DNA of 32,694 nt from Gemmatimonadota bacterium (GTDB lineage: Bacteria; Gemmatimonadota; Gemmatimonadetes; Longimicrobiales; Gaopeijiaceae), in the NCBI GenBank assembly GCA_028873815.1, contig JAPPNN010000061.1:1-32694 (forward strand), read 5' to 3'. The notes beneath the pieces were generated by a model. The model was given only the letters and a program-made list of their open reading frames with translations, was not told the origin of the DNA and ran no database searches. Positions 16,248-23,870 of the stretch are shown here, one piece after another. The position numbers and the translations under genes are program-made. The first letter of the stretch is position 1. The number at the start of each line of letters is the position of its first letter.

Positions 16248-18140
16248 ATGAAGCAACTGACATGGGTAGCCGCCGTCGCGGCCCTGGCCATCGCCGCGTG
16301 GCTCGGGTCGGGCATGGGCGCGGCGGACGAGGCTGTATCCGAGCCGGACGAAGGCGTCTTCGCCACCATCGCCCCGTTCAACAGCTACGGAGTCGTCCAC
16401 GACGGCGACAACGTCGAAGCGATGCGGGCGCGGGTCATGGGGACGCGCGGGGTCATCTCTTCCGGGCACTACCTGGCCACGCAGGCCGGCTACGAGGTGC
16501 TCAGGGCCGGGGGCAACGCCTTCGATGCGGGGGTGACCGCGGGGATGGCGCTCAAGGCGCTCAAGATGGACTACGCGGGGTGGACCGGTGTCGCGCCCCT
16601 GATCCTCTACAGCGCCGCGGAGGACCTGGTGATCACGCGGGTGGGGGCCGGGACCTCGCCCGCGCTCGCCACCCTCGACCATTTCCTCGAGCACGGCAAG
16701 TCGCCCATCAGTAACGCGCTGATTCCCGCGGACGTCGACGTCTGGCTCGCCACTCTCGACCGCTTCGGCACCCTCAGCTTCAGCGAAGCAGCGCAGCCGA
16801 CCCTGCGCATCGCCGAGGAGGGCTACCACCTCTACAAGATGCAGAAGTGGATGATCGAGGATCAGATGGAGGCAATCCTCGCCTTCCCCTACAACGGAGA
16901 CTTCTGGTTCCAGAACGGCGTCGGCGAGCAGCGTCTGGGCGACCTGATGGTGAACGCCGACCTGGGGCGACTCATCCGCTACATGATCGAGGCCGAGGAG
17001 CAGGCGCTTGCCGCAGGCGGAAGCCGCTCCGAGGGCATCCGCGCCGCGCGGGACGCCTTCTACAAGGGAGAACCCGCGCGCGACGTGGACCGCTTCTTCC
17101 GCGAGCACGGCGGGATCGTTCGCTACGAGGACCTGGCGGGGTACGAGAGCCGTTGGGAGGAACCGCTGGGCACGAGCTTCCAGGGCTACGACGTGTACAC
17201 GGGCGACGGCTGGAGCCAGGGGCCGCGCATCGTCCTGATGCTCAACATGCTCGAGTCCTACGACCTGCGCGCGCTCGGCTACAACACGCCCGAGTACATT
17301 CACCTCATCTCCCAGGTCATCAACCTGGCGATGTCGGATGCGCACAAGTACGTCGGCGATCCGGACTTCGCGCCTGCACCCGAGGGGCTCTACGGGAAGG
17401 CATACGCGCGCGCGCGCGTCGGGCTCATCGACGAGAAGCGCGCGTTTCGGGACATGCCGCCGTGGGGGGATCCGGCGGGGATGGCGGCGGTGGCGGACGG
17501 CGCGGCGACGAGCTTCGTGACGGCGGGCGCGGACGCGGACGAGCCGGCCCGATCCATCGACACCTCGTCCCTCAACGTCATGGACGGGGAGGGTAACCTC
17601 TTCTCGCTGACCGAGAGTGATGGCCACACCTTCACCCCCATGATCCCGGGATGGGGGTTCGGGCTGGGCAACCGCATGGGCCAGTTCAACCTGGACCCGG
17701 AGCTGGCCAACGTGATGGCCCCCGGCAAGCGCCCGCGCAACACCAACTCGCCCATTCTGGTGATGAAGGACGGGCAGCCGTTCATGGGACTCTCCACTCC
17801 GGGCGGCGACCAGCAGCTGCAGTCGCTCCTGCAGGTCTTCCTGAACGTGGTCGTGTGGGGGATGTCGCCCGAGCAGGCCCTCGACCAGCCCCGCTTCGGC
17901 AGCTACAACTTCCCGGCCACGGGCAGCGAGGTGAATGCCAGTCCCGCGGTGCTCCGCCTCGAGGACCGTATCCCGGCGGAGACGGCGGAAGCGCTACGTG
18001 CGATGGGGCATGATGTGCAATCCTGGGGCCTGTGGAACTGGCGCGCCTGCGCGCCCACGGTGACCTGGCGCGATCCGGAGACGGGGGTGATGGTCGCGGC
18101 GGGTGACGTGCGGCGGGAGACGGCATCGCTGGGGTTTTAG
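16248..18140 (+). CDS. Gamma-glutamyltransferase-family Ntn hydrolase, exported
   Basis: A 630-residue periplasmic enzyme of the gamma-glutamyltransferase family. These precursors cut themselves before a threonine that becomes the N-terminal nucleophile, and the mature enzyme acts on gamma-glutamyl compounds such as glutathione. An N-terminal hydrophobic signal (about 5-25) is present. The expected nucleophile is Thr439 in DTSSLNVMDGEGN. Other family marks: GVISSGHYLAT, LRAGGNAFDAGVTAG, PGKRPRNTNSP and TPGGDQQLQ. Usual members have TTH after the cut site, an SS pair in the RPLSSMSP segment, and SPGGS. Here these read TSS, NTNSP and TPGGD, as in the divergent GGT-like branch, so the substrate may not be glutathione. 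ATG 16248 has AGGAGGA 8 bases upstream. The VWA-stator gene starts 10 bases after its stop, suggesting co-transcription. Confidence 0.88.
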   Translation: MKQLTWVAAVAALAIAAWLGSGMGAADEAVSEPDEGVFATIAPFNSYGVVHDGDNVEAMRARVMGTRGVISSGHYLATQAGYEVLRAGGNAFDAGVTAGMALKALKMDYAGWTGVAPLILYSAAEDLVITRVGAGTSPALATLDHFLEHGKSPISNALIPADVDVWLATLDRFGTLSFSEAAQPTLRIAEEGYHLYKMQKWMIEDQMEAILAFPYNGDFWFQNGVGEQRLGDLMVNADLGRLIRYMIEAEEQALAAGGSRSEGIRAARDAFYKGEPARDVDRFFREHGGIVRYEDLAGYESRWEEPLGTSFQGYDVYTGDGWSQGPRIVLMLNMLESYDLRALGYNTPEYIHLISQVINLAMSDAHKYVGDPDFAPAPEGLYGKAYARARVGLIDEKRAFRDMPPWGDPAGMAAVADGAATSFVTAGADADEPARSIDTSSLNVMDGEGNLFSLTESDGHTFTPMIPGWGFGLGNRMGQFNLDPELANVMAPGKRPRNTNSPILVMKDGQPFMGLSTPGGDQQLQSLLQVFLNVVVWGMSPEQALDQPRFGSYNFPATGSEVNASPAVLRLEDRIPAETAEALRAMGHDVQSWGLWNWRACAPTVTWRDPETGVMVAAGDVRRETASLGF

Positions 18141-18150
18141 TTTTAGAGCC

Positions 18151-19152
18151 ATGAAGACGAGGAACCGGGAACCGAGCCCCTTCGGAATCGCGGCGCTGGA
18201 CCTGTTTGCGTCGGCTTTGGGCGCCTTCATCCTGATCGCGGTCGTCATCTTCCCGATGATCGGCGAGGCGGTGCCGGACAACCCGCCCGCGCCCGCGCCG
18301 ATCATCATGGAGGCTCCGCCGCCCGACTCGGTCGTATGTCCCGTGTGCCCGACGTGCCCGGTCGTCGCCGCCGTTGTGGAGCCGATCGCCTGCCCGGTGT
18401 GCCCCACGTGCCCGGTCCCGGAACCCGTGCCGGAGACGATCTGTCCCGCCGTGCCCGACCCCGTGGCGTGTCCGGTCTGTCCTACGGTGCCTGCCCCGGT
18501 CATATGCCCGGAGCCCGCGCCTGCGCCCATCCAGGTGGACGCGCCGCATTTTCGATTCCCTCACCTCGACCTCATCGTCGCGCTGGACGTCACCAACAGC
18601 ATGCGCGGGCAGGTCGCCTCGCTGAAGGCCGAGGTCGAACAGCTCGCCGTCCTCATGAACCGGATCTCGCCGAGCTTCGGCATCGGGATGGTGGCGTTCG
18701 GCGACCGCCGATGGGAGAGCCCCCTCTTCCTGTTCCCGTTGCGGGAAATCTCCGGTCCGACCGCGAACCGCGACGCGTTCCGCACGTTCGTGAACGGCCT
18801 GTCGGTGGGCATGGGAACCGGAAGCGGCAGCAACCCCGACAGTCCCGAGGCCTTCTACGATGCGCTTTCGGCGGCCTCCCGGATGACCTGGCGGCCGCGA
18901 TCCGAGCGAAGGGTCGTCGTGCTGGTGACCGACAACCCGGCGTACAGCGAGGAGATCGATCGGTCCATACAGGTCGCGACCGGCATCGGACGACCCGAAG
19001 GACATCGGGTCTCCACGGTCTACGTCAGGACGGGGGGCACGAACTCCGCTACGGAAGAATTCCTTCGAAGCGTCGCCGAGGCCGGCGGTGGCCAGTACGT
19101 GCGGGACGTGGGAGGCTCACTGACGGTCAACCTGCTCCTGTCCCTGTTCTGA
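18151..19152 (+). CDS. VWA-domain protein with ExbD/MotB-like transmembrane helix
   Basis: A 333-residue protein with one membrane helix (about 12-36) that starts with Asp17 (ALDLFASALGAFILIAVV). The layout (short cytosolic tail, Asp at the start of a single helix, then a soluble domain outside) is that of the B-subunits of proton-driven motors (ExbD, TolR, MotB, ZorB), where this Asp carries the proton. Residues 62-120 are a Pro/Cys linker with ten cysteines in CxxC patterns (CPVCPTCPV twice). A von Willebrand A domain follows (about 138-325), with MIDAS residues Asp146, Thr148 and Ser150 (DVTNS) and Asp261 (VTDNPAY), so it should bind Mg and a ligand. The partner channel gene is convergent and overlaps its 3' end by 36 bases. 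Family placement of the helix is inference; the VWA call is firm. No strong ribosome-binding site; it may be coupled to the gene before it. Confidence 0.82.
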   Translation: MKTRNREPSPFGIAALDLFASALGAFILIAVVIFPMIGEAVPDNPPAPAPIIMEAPPPDSVVCPVCPTCPVVAAVVEPIACPVCPTCPVPEPVPETICPAVPDPVACPVCPTVPAPVICPEPAPAPIQVDAPHFRFPHLDLIVALDVTNSMRGQVASLKAEVEQLAVLMNRISPSFGIGMVAFGDRRWESPLFLFPLREISGPTANRDAFRTFVNGLSVGMGTGSGSNPDSPEAFYDALSAASRMTWRPRSERRVVVLVTDNPAYSEEIDRSIQVATGIGRPEGHRVSTVYVRTGGTNSATEEFLRSVAEAGGGQYVRDVGGSLTVNLLLSLF

Positions 19153-19956
19153 CCCCACCAGCCTGTTCGACAGATTGCCCAGGCAGTACTGGCCGATCCT
19201 GTTCAGGGCGCCCTCTTCCTTCCCCCGGATGATGTACATCGCGAACATCAGCACCGCCGATTGCATCAGGGCGAGCAGGGTCGTGTAGAACGCCACGCCG
19301 AGGTCCCCCGTCAACTGCTCCATCATCTCGGGTCCGATCGATCCCTCCGTGATGCTGGCGCCCGCGAACATGACACCGGCGCTGCGCATCGCGAATGCGA
19401 TTCCCAGTACGGTCCCGATGAAGCCGAGCGTCGGTATCAGCCAGATGACGTAGCGCAGCATGTTGTACCGCTGCTCGATTTCATGCTGATAAAGTTCGAG
19501 CGACACATTGGTCATCGTGTTGATCTGGTCCACAGACCCGCTGTTGCGGAACTGCAGAAGCGCGCTGGTCAGCAGGCGCTGCAGCAGGTAGCGCCTCTCC
19601 GGGTCGGACTCGACCACCCGACGGTAGATCGGGGTCAAATCCCGTTCGCGCAGGATGGTCTCGTCGTCCTCAGGCAAGAGCCCGAGGTGAATCTGCTCGC
19701 CTTCCCGGCGGCCGGTGAGATGGCGCACCACCAACTCCCCGGCGGCCGCGCAGAAGGCGACCCACATCACGTTCTGTATGGTGAACGGGTAGGGGAAGAT
19801 CCGGGTGTTCCTGTCGACCAGCAGTTCGGCGGCCATGCTGTCGTCGCCGGCCGGGAACACGTAGGACAGGACCCCCACGAGGACGATGCCGACCAGCACG
19901 GAGACGAACAGGGTCACGGCCCGGAACGGTACCTGTTCGTCCCTCCTGTCGCTCAT
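19117..19956 (-). CDS. MotA/TolQ/ExbB-type proton channel protein
   Basis: A 279-residue inner-membrane protein with four helices: about 14-36, 57-79, 168-194 and 219-243. A charged cytosolic segment (80-165) lies between the second and third. The third helix holds the family signature IPTLGFIGTVLGIAFAM with Thr182; the fourth has GVAFYTTLLALMQSAV. Such proteins form a pentameric ring around a B-subunit dimer and pass protons to drive movement. Start 19956 is chosen because its ATG overlaps the TGA of the upstream LRR gene as ATGA, giving translational coupling; the frame is open further upstream, but that part is unlike a protein. The likely B-subunit is the VWA protein encoded convergently, which overlaps by 36 bases. 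Confidence 0.88.
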   Translation of the reverse strand: MSDRRDEQVPFRAVTLFVSVLVGIVLVGVLSYVFPAGDDSMAAELLVDRNTRIFPYPFTIQNVMWVAFCAAAGELVVRHLTGRREGEQIHLGLLPEDDETILRERDLTPIYRRVVESDPERRYLLQRLLTSALLQFRNSGSVDQINTMTNVSLELYQHEIEQRYNMLRYVIWLIPTLGFIGTVLGIAFAMRSAGVMFAGASITEGSIGPEMMEQLTGDLGVAFYTTLLALMQSAVLMFAMYIIRGKEEGALNRIGQYCLGNLSNRLVGSEQGQEQVDRQ

Positions 19957-21416
19957 TGCCGTCCGCACTCGGGAAGGCGAACGCCGCCCAGCTGCGGATT
20001 GATGCCGGACTCGAAGCGCATCAGCGGCTTGGGTATGCATCCCGACAAGCGATTGTCGCGGAGTGTCAGCCGCCTCAGGCTGGTCAGATTGGCCAGCTCG
20101 GCAGGTATCTGCCCGGAAAGCTGGTTTCCGCTGAGGGCGAGGAGTTCGAGCTGCCCCAGTTGGCCCAGCTCGGGCGGGATCCGGCCGGCGATCTGCGTTC
20201 GGGACAGCCGCAGCCGCTTGAGACTCGCCAGGTTCCCAAGGTCCGGCGGGATGATCCCGGTCAGGGGGTTGTTGTACAGGTGCAGGTCCTCGAGGTTCGA
20301 CATCGCACCCAGTTCGGCCGGAATCTGGCCCGACAGCTGGTTGTCCTCGAGGAACAGCGCCTTGAGCTTGCCCAACGAGCCCAGCTCGGCCGGAATCGTG
20401 CCGGTCAGCCGGTTTCCACCCAGGTTGAGGCGCTCCAGTTCCGTCAGGCGTGCCAGCCGCGTGGGAATCACGCCCCCCAGAATGCGCCCGTTGAGGTCGA
20501 GCCCCACGACGTCGTCGCCGCGTGACCGCACACCCGTCCAGGACCCCCGGTTCAGCGTGAGACGCCAGTTCAGGTCGCCGGTGGTCCCGGCCAGATCGCT
20601 CCTCGCGGCGAGCAGCAGCTGGTCGTCGGTAAGCCGCTCTTCGGCCCGCCGGCGCGCCGCCTCCATGGTCTCGGCCTGTCGCTGCCCCGGGTTCCCCAGC
20701 CGCTCGGCCGCGATCCGGCGAGCCTGGTCCACCCGCTCCTGCTCTGCCAGCCGGGCCTCTTCCGCCAAACGGGCCTGCTCTGCCAGACGGGCCTCTTCGG
20801 CCTGCCGTTCCTGCTCCGCCAGGCGCGCCTCTTCGGCCAGGCGGGCCTGCTCTGCGATCCGCTCCATTTCCAGGCGGGCTTCCTCCGCCAACCGCGCGTC
20901 CTCGGCCCGCCGGGCCTCTTCGGCGAGCCTCCGCTCCTCCTCACGCCGCTCGGCGTCGCGGCGCACCTGTTCCGCCAACCGCTCCTCCCGTGCGATCCGA
21001 CGTTCCTCGGCGAGCCGCCGCACCTCGGCCTCCGCCTCGTCCCTGCGGCGCGCCTCTTCCGCCTGCTCCTCCGCCTCCCGGCCCGCCGCCAGCAGTTCCG
21101 TCAGGCTGGTCCGGTCCAGATATCCCGTGACCTCGACGCCCCGGTCGGTCTGCCATGCGCGGAGTCCCTGGCGGGCTTCGGGTTCCAGCACGCCGTCGGC
21201 GTCCCCGGCGTAGTGACCTTCGGCGGACAGCCCCAGTTCCACCAGCGCCACGACATCGGTGCCAAGGCCGAGCCGAGCCTCCTGGGCGGCGGCGCGCTGC
21301 TCGGGCGTGAGCGTCCGGTTCCGCGCCACGGTGACCATGGCGGCCGCGACGCCCACGATCATGATGACGCCAGAGGCATACATGAGACGACGACGGCCTG
21401 CCCCGGGGCGGCGCAT
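19953..21416 (-). CDS. Membrane-anchored PG-binding-like, coiled-helix, LRR protein (TolA-like layout)
   Basis: A 487-residue protein in four parts. One N-terminal membrane helix (about 12-31) follows a basic tail, so the rest should be periplasmic. A peptidoglycan-binding-like domain lies at about 53-110 (DADGVLEPEARQGLRAWQ, VTGYLDRTSLTELL). A very regular Ala/Glu/Arg helix (about 112-262) is built of RLAEEA-type units, like the long helix of TolA. A plant-type leucine-rich repeat domain (about 293-470) has a WTGV cap and six 24-residue repeats of the GxIPxELGxLxxL kind from 315, closed by Cys residues. The start at 21416 overlaps the upstream TGA (TGATG), and its stop overlaps the TolQ-like start (ATGA), so all three are coupled. 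A TolA-like force-transmitting role is inference from layout and context. Confidence 0.85.
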   Translation of the reverse strand: MRRPGAGRRRLMYASGVIMIVGVAAAMVTVARNRTLTPEQRAAAQEARLGLGTDVVALVELGLSAEGHYAGDADGVLEPEARQGLRAWQTDRGVEVTGYLDRTSLTELLAAGREAEEQAEEARRRDEAEAEVRRLAEERRIAREERLAEQVRRDAERREEERRLAEEARRAEDARLAEEARLEMERIAEQARLAEEARLAEQERQAEEARLAEQARLAEEARLAEQERVDQARRIAAERLGNPGQRQAETMEAARRRAEERLTDDQLLLAARSDLAGTTGDLNWRLTLNRGSWTGVRSRGDDVVGLDLNGRILGGVIPTRLARLTELERLNLGGNRLTGTIPAELGSLGKLKALFLEDNQLSGQIPAELGAMSNLEDLHLYNNPLTGIIPPDLGNLASLKRLRLSRTQIAGRIPPELGQLGQLELLALSGNQLSGQIPAELANLTSLRRLTLRDNRLSGCIPKPLMRFESGINPQLGGVRLPECGRQ

Positions 21417-22498
21417 CACCGGCTCCAGGCGAGACCGATTTCGGTGCGGTCCAGAGCACGCCTGACGAACAGGTCCGGTCCGGTTGCGGCCACGGGAATC
21501 CTGCGCAGCCCCGGGACTGCGGACACGCGCGAGATCGCCTCGATTTCGGACATCTTCCTCGACCCGAGAACCCAGTCGAGCACGCCCCAGACCCCGAGCA
21601 CGCTCCCCACGCCAATGAACCACCTGTTCGCGGTTTCGGTCCGGTCCCGCCTGTGCACCGCAGACAGGTACTGCCACTCGGTGTCGTAGTCCGCCCGCTC
21701 TGGAGCGCCCAGCCAAGGCAGCCACCTGACCGTGGCGTAGGAGCCGCCCGCCATGATGGCGCCCCAGGTGAAGCGCCGCTTCCCCGACCCGCGCCTCGCG
21801 CTGGCGTCCCCGTACTGCACCTCCAGAGCCGGATCGGCCAGCGTGGGGAGTTCCGCTTCCATCGTCTCGATGTCCCGGCTTCCCAGGAGGTAGTCGGCGG
21901 CCCCCCAGGCGAGCAGGCCGGCGCCCGACAGCATGAGGGCGTTCCTGACGGTTCCCGCCGTGGAGTGCCTGTCGACAGCGGCCTGATGCGAGGCCGAGTC
22001 GGCATAGGCGTCCTCGTCCGCCACCGCGAACACGATCTGGGTCGTGGCAACGGCTACGATGGCCAGCGTACCTCCCCAGAGCGACCGCTTCAGGCCTGAC
22101 GACCGACGCGCCTTCGATCGCTCGTATTGCGCGTGGATGTTCGGGATTACGGACCCTGTCGCCGGGGGCGGCATTCCTGCGGGCACGCCTGCGGACACGC
22201 CTCCCACGATCTCGACTTCCGCGGCGAGGACATATCCGATCAGGTCGTCCTCACCGGGCTGACCGGGTATCGAGACGATATGGTACGGACCCGACTCCCC
22301 GATCCAGTCGAGCGTCGCACCGGCCGCCAGATTGGCGATGACCGGGCTGGAATCGGACGGGTCGAGCCGGACGGCCGCGCCACTGCCGAGCGCCCTGACC
22401 TGCTGGGCCGACGCGACCCCGTATCCGAGAGCAGGTGCTGCGAGGGAGACTCCGAGAACCATGATGCCAGCGCCGACCAAGCCGTGCTTCAGCTTCAT
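21416..22498 (-). CDS. SH3-like/multi-pass membrane protein with internal duplication
   Basis: A 360-residue protein I do not recognise as a named family. A signal-like hydrophobic N-terminus (about 5-31, ending VASAQ) is followed by an SH3b-like beta domain (about 33-98; VRALGSGAAVRLDPSDSSPVI). Two similar ~86-residue units follow (131-216 and 235-320). Each starts with a KR-rich segment and a helix (KRSLWGG; KRRFTWG), has an acidic loop, and closes with a second helix and LGSR (AADYLLGSRDIETME; VLDWVLGSRKMSEIE). This internal duplication is visible by eye. The gene's TGA overlaps the ATG of the LRR gene, so it is the first gene of the coupled minus-strand set. It may help assemble or regulate the channel complex; that is inference. 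Start 22498 is taken from the signal sequence. Confidence 0.75.
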   Translation of the reverse strand: MKLKHGLVGAGIMVLGVSLAAPALGYGVASAQQVRALGSGAAVRLDPSDSSPVIANLAAGATLDWIGESGPYHIVSIPGQPGEDDLIGYVLAAEVEIVGGVSAGVPAGMPPPATGSVIPNIHAQYERSKARRSSGLKRSLWGGTLAIVAVATTQIVFAVADEDAYADSASHQAAVDRHSTAGTVRNALMLSGAGLLAWGAADYLLGSRDIETMEAELPTLADPALEVQYGDASARRGSGKRRFTWGAIMAGGSYATVRWLPWLGAPERADYDTEWQYLSAVHRRDRTETANRWFIGVGSVLGVWGVLDWVLGSRKMSEIEAISRVSAVPGLRRIPVAATGPDLFVRRALDRTEIGLAWSR

Positions 22499-22612
22499 TC
22501 TCGCTATTCGCTTCCTCGCGCCGTCCTGATCCGCCACCGGCGGACCAGTCCCGCTCTCCCGGACGGTTGGTTGCCGGGTCAAGTCTAGCGGAACGGCCGG
22601 ATGGGGTCTACC

Positions 22613-23113
22613 TCACCGCGCCCCCATCTCAAAGCACTGCCGTCCGGAGCCGTGCGCCCACAGGTCTCGAAGCCCAACACGCCCACCCGCTGGATCGTCG
22701 ACCCGGGCCGCGACGGGCGACCCCGGTGCATGACAGCCCTGACATGTCCTCTCCATGATCGGAAGGCTTCCGGTCGGTCCGGCGGACTCCGCGGCGAAGG
22801 TGGCGCACACCTCGTAGCGTTCGTCGTCGAGCACTCGGTACCCGTACATCTCCGAACTGGTGGGATCGCGCGTGCTGATCCTCAGGCCGGGCTCGGCCGC
22901 CAGATCGTCCAGAGATGCCGGAAGCCGTCCATGCCGGGCCCAGTAGAGATCGGAAGCGGCGGCGATTCCGTGCAGGTCGGCCGCTCGCCGATCGTCGATC
23001 TGGCGCTCGCGCTCGTGCGCGGGATCTCCCAGGAGTACCACGCCGACCACCACCGCCGCGACAACAGCCGTTCCCGAGGCTCCCAGCACGATCGATCGGG
23101 GCGAGAGGTTCAT
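22613..23113 (-). CDS. Small membrane-anchored protein with CxxCH motif, partner of DUF5671
   Basis: A 166-residue protein with one N-terminal membrane helix (about 8-29) and a soluble part. The pattern RRAADLHGIAAASDLYW...GRLPASLDDLA...DPTSSEMYGYRVLDDERYEVCATF resembles the globular region of pseudopilin-like or related small proteins. The end LWAHGSGRQCFEM with Cys103 and Cys160 may form a disulfide. Between them sits CQGCH (124-128), a CxxCH pattern that binds haem c in cytochromes; with no other cytochrome features, haem binding is only possible. Its start overlaps the TGA of the DUF5671 gene (ATGA), so the two form a coupled pair. Role unknown. Confidence 0.7.
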   Translation of the reverse strand: MNLSPRSIVLGASGTAVVAAVVVGVVLLGDPAHERERQIDDRRAADLHGIAAASDLYWARHGRLPASLDDLAAEPGLRISTRDPTSSEMYGYRVLDDERYEVCATFAAESAGPTGSLPIMERTCQGCHAPGSPVAARVDDPAGGRVGLRDLWAHGSGRQCFEMGAR

Positions 23114-23754
23114 TTCGCCACCTCCTCCCGGCGCACGTCGCGGAGGAAGTATCCGAACAACGAGCCGGTGATCGTGGCGACGGTGAGGACCTTCAGGGTG
23201 AACCGGACCGTCAGCTCACCGCCGAGAAGGTTGTAGACGATGCTGGTGACCACGCCGATCAGCGTGGCCGCACCCACGAAGAGCGACAGGTACGTCAGCG
23301 ATTGCCGCACTCGTGAGAGCCGTCGACCCGGGTCCTTCCGGACCGCACGATCATTCGTCCAGAAAACGAAGGCGAAGACGGGGAAGGTCGCGACGAGGAA
23401 GGAGACCGACCACCGGATCTCCTCGCGCGCCATCTCCATCGCGGCTGCGGGGTCCAGGGAGGGGTCGGGAAACGCCTGGTGGATGAAGGCGAAGAGGAGG
23501 CTCCCGAAGCTGATCGCGCTGGCATAAAGCGTGCCGAAGAGAACGAGGTAGACGAAAGCCTCGCGAGCGGACAGGTATGGAGCGGGACGGGGGACGGGGA
23601 TCGGGAACGCGACGTCGGCGAAACCGCCCAGCGCGCGTCGAACCTGGTCTTGCGGCCAGCCGGCTTCGAGAAGCGCCTCCTCGAGTTGCCCTCGGGGCAG
23701 GCCTCGCTCCAGGCCCGCCTTCACGAATCCGGAAATCTCGTCGTTCACGGCCAT
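23110..23754 (-). CDS. DUF5671-domain membrane protein
   Basis: A 214-residue membrane protein. The first ~45 residues are a small helical domain (LERGLPRGQLEEALLEAGWPQDQVRRAL) of the kind often found before DUF5671. The DUF5671 part has four membrane helices, beginning YLSAREAFVYLVLFGTLY and ending near TGSLFGYFLRD. The function of this domain is unknown. ATG 23754 is preceded by GGGAGGAAGAG, a good ribosome-binding site. It is the first gene of a two-gene unit and is divergent from a TetR regulator, with a perfect 17-bp palindrome between them, so it is probably repressed by that regulator. Confidence 0.82.
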   Translation of the reverse strand: MAVNDEISGFVKAGLERGLPRGQLEEALLEAGWPQDQVRRALGGFADVAFPIPVPRPAPYLSAREAFVYLVLFGTLYASAISFGSLLFAFIHQAFPDPSLDPAAAMEMAREEIRWSVSFLVATFPVFAFVFWTNDRAVRKDPGRRLSRVRQSLTYLSLFVGAATLIGVVTSIVYNLLGGELTVRFTLKVLTVATITGSLFGYFLRDVRREEVAK

Positions 23755-23818
23755 CTGTCTCTTCCTCCCGTTGAGTGGTCGATGCCGAGTCTGTCGCTAA
23801 TATCAACTTAATGGATAG

Positions 23819-23835
23819 TGTTGACATTGTCAACA
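23819..23835. promoter_or_regulatory. Perfect 17-bp palindrome, likely TetR operator
   Basis: TGTTGAC-ATT-GTCAACA is a perfect inverted repeat in the divergent region between the DUF5671 unit (start 23754) and the TetR gene (start 23871). Each half contains TTGACA-like promoter bases (23821-23826 on plus; 23833-23828 on minus), so a bound protein would block both directions. This is the expected place for an autoregulatory TetR operator. Confidence 0.7.
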
Positions 23836-23870
23836 TTGCTGACCATCCGTCAACCGATCACCTTTTGGCC

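Noticed and set aside
16038..17627. 529-codon minus-strand frame opposite the gamma-glutamyltransferase
   Set aside because: No domain; the plus-strand gene has strong family motifs and a strong ribosome-binding site.
19261..21213. 650-codon plus-strand frame opposite the channel and LRR genes
   Set aside because: Ser/Arg-rich antisense product of the charged-helix repeats; the minus-strand genes are coupled and have clear domains.
18151..22498. A standard Zorya defence system
   Set aside because: The channel resembles ZorA in type, but there is no OmpA-like domain on the B-subunit and no ZorC, ZorD or ZorE-like helicase or nuclease next to it.
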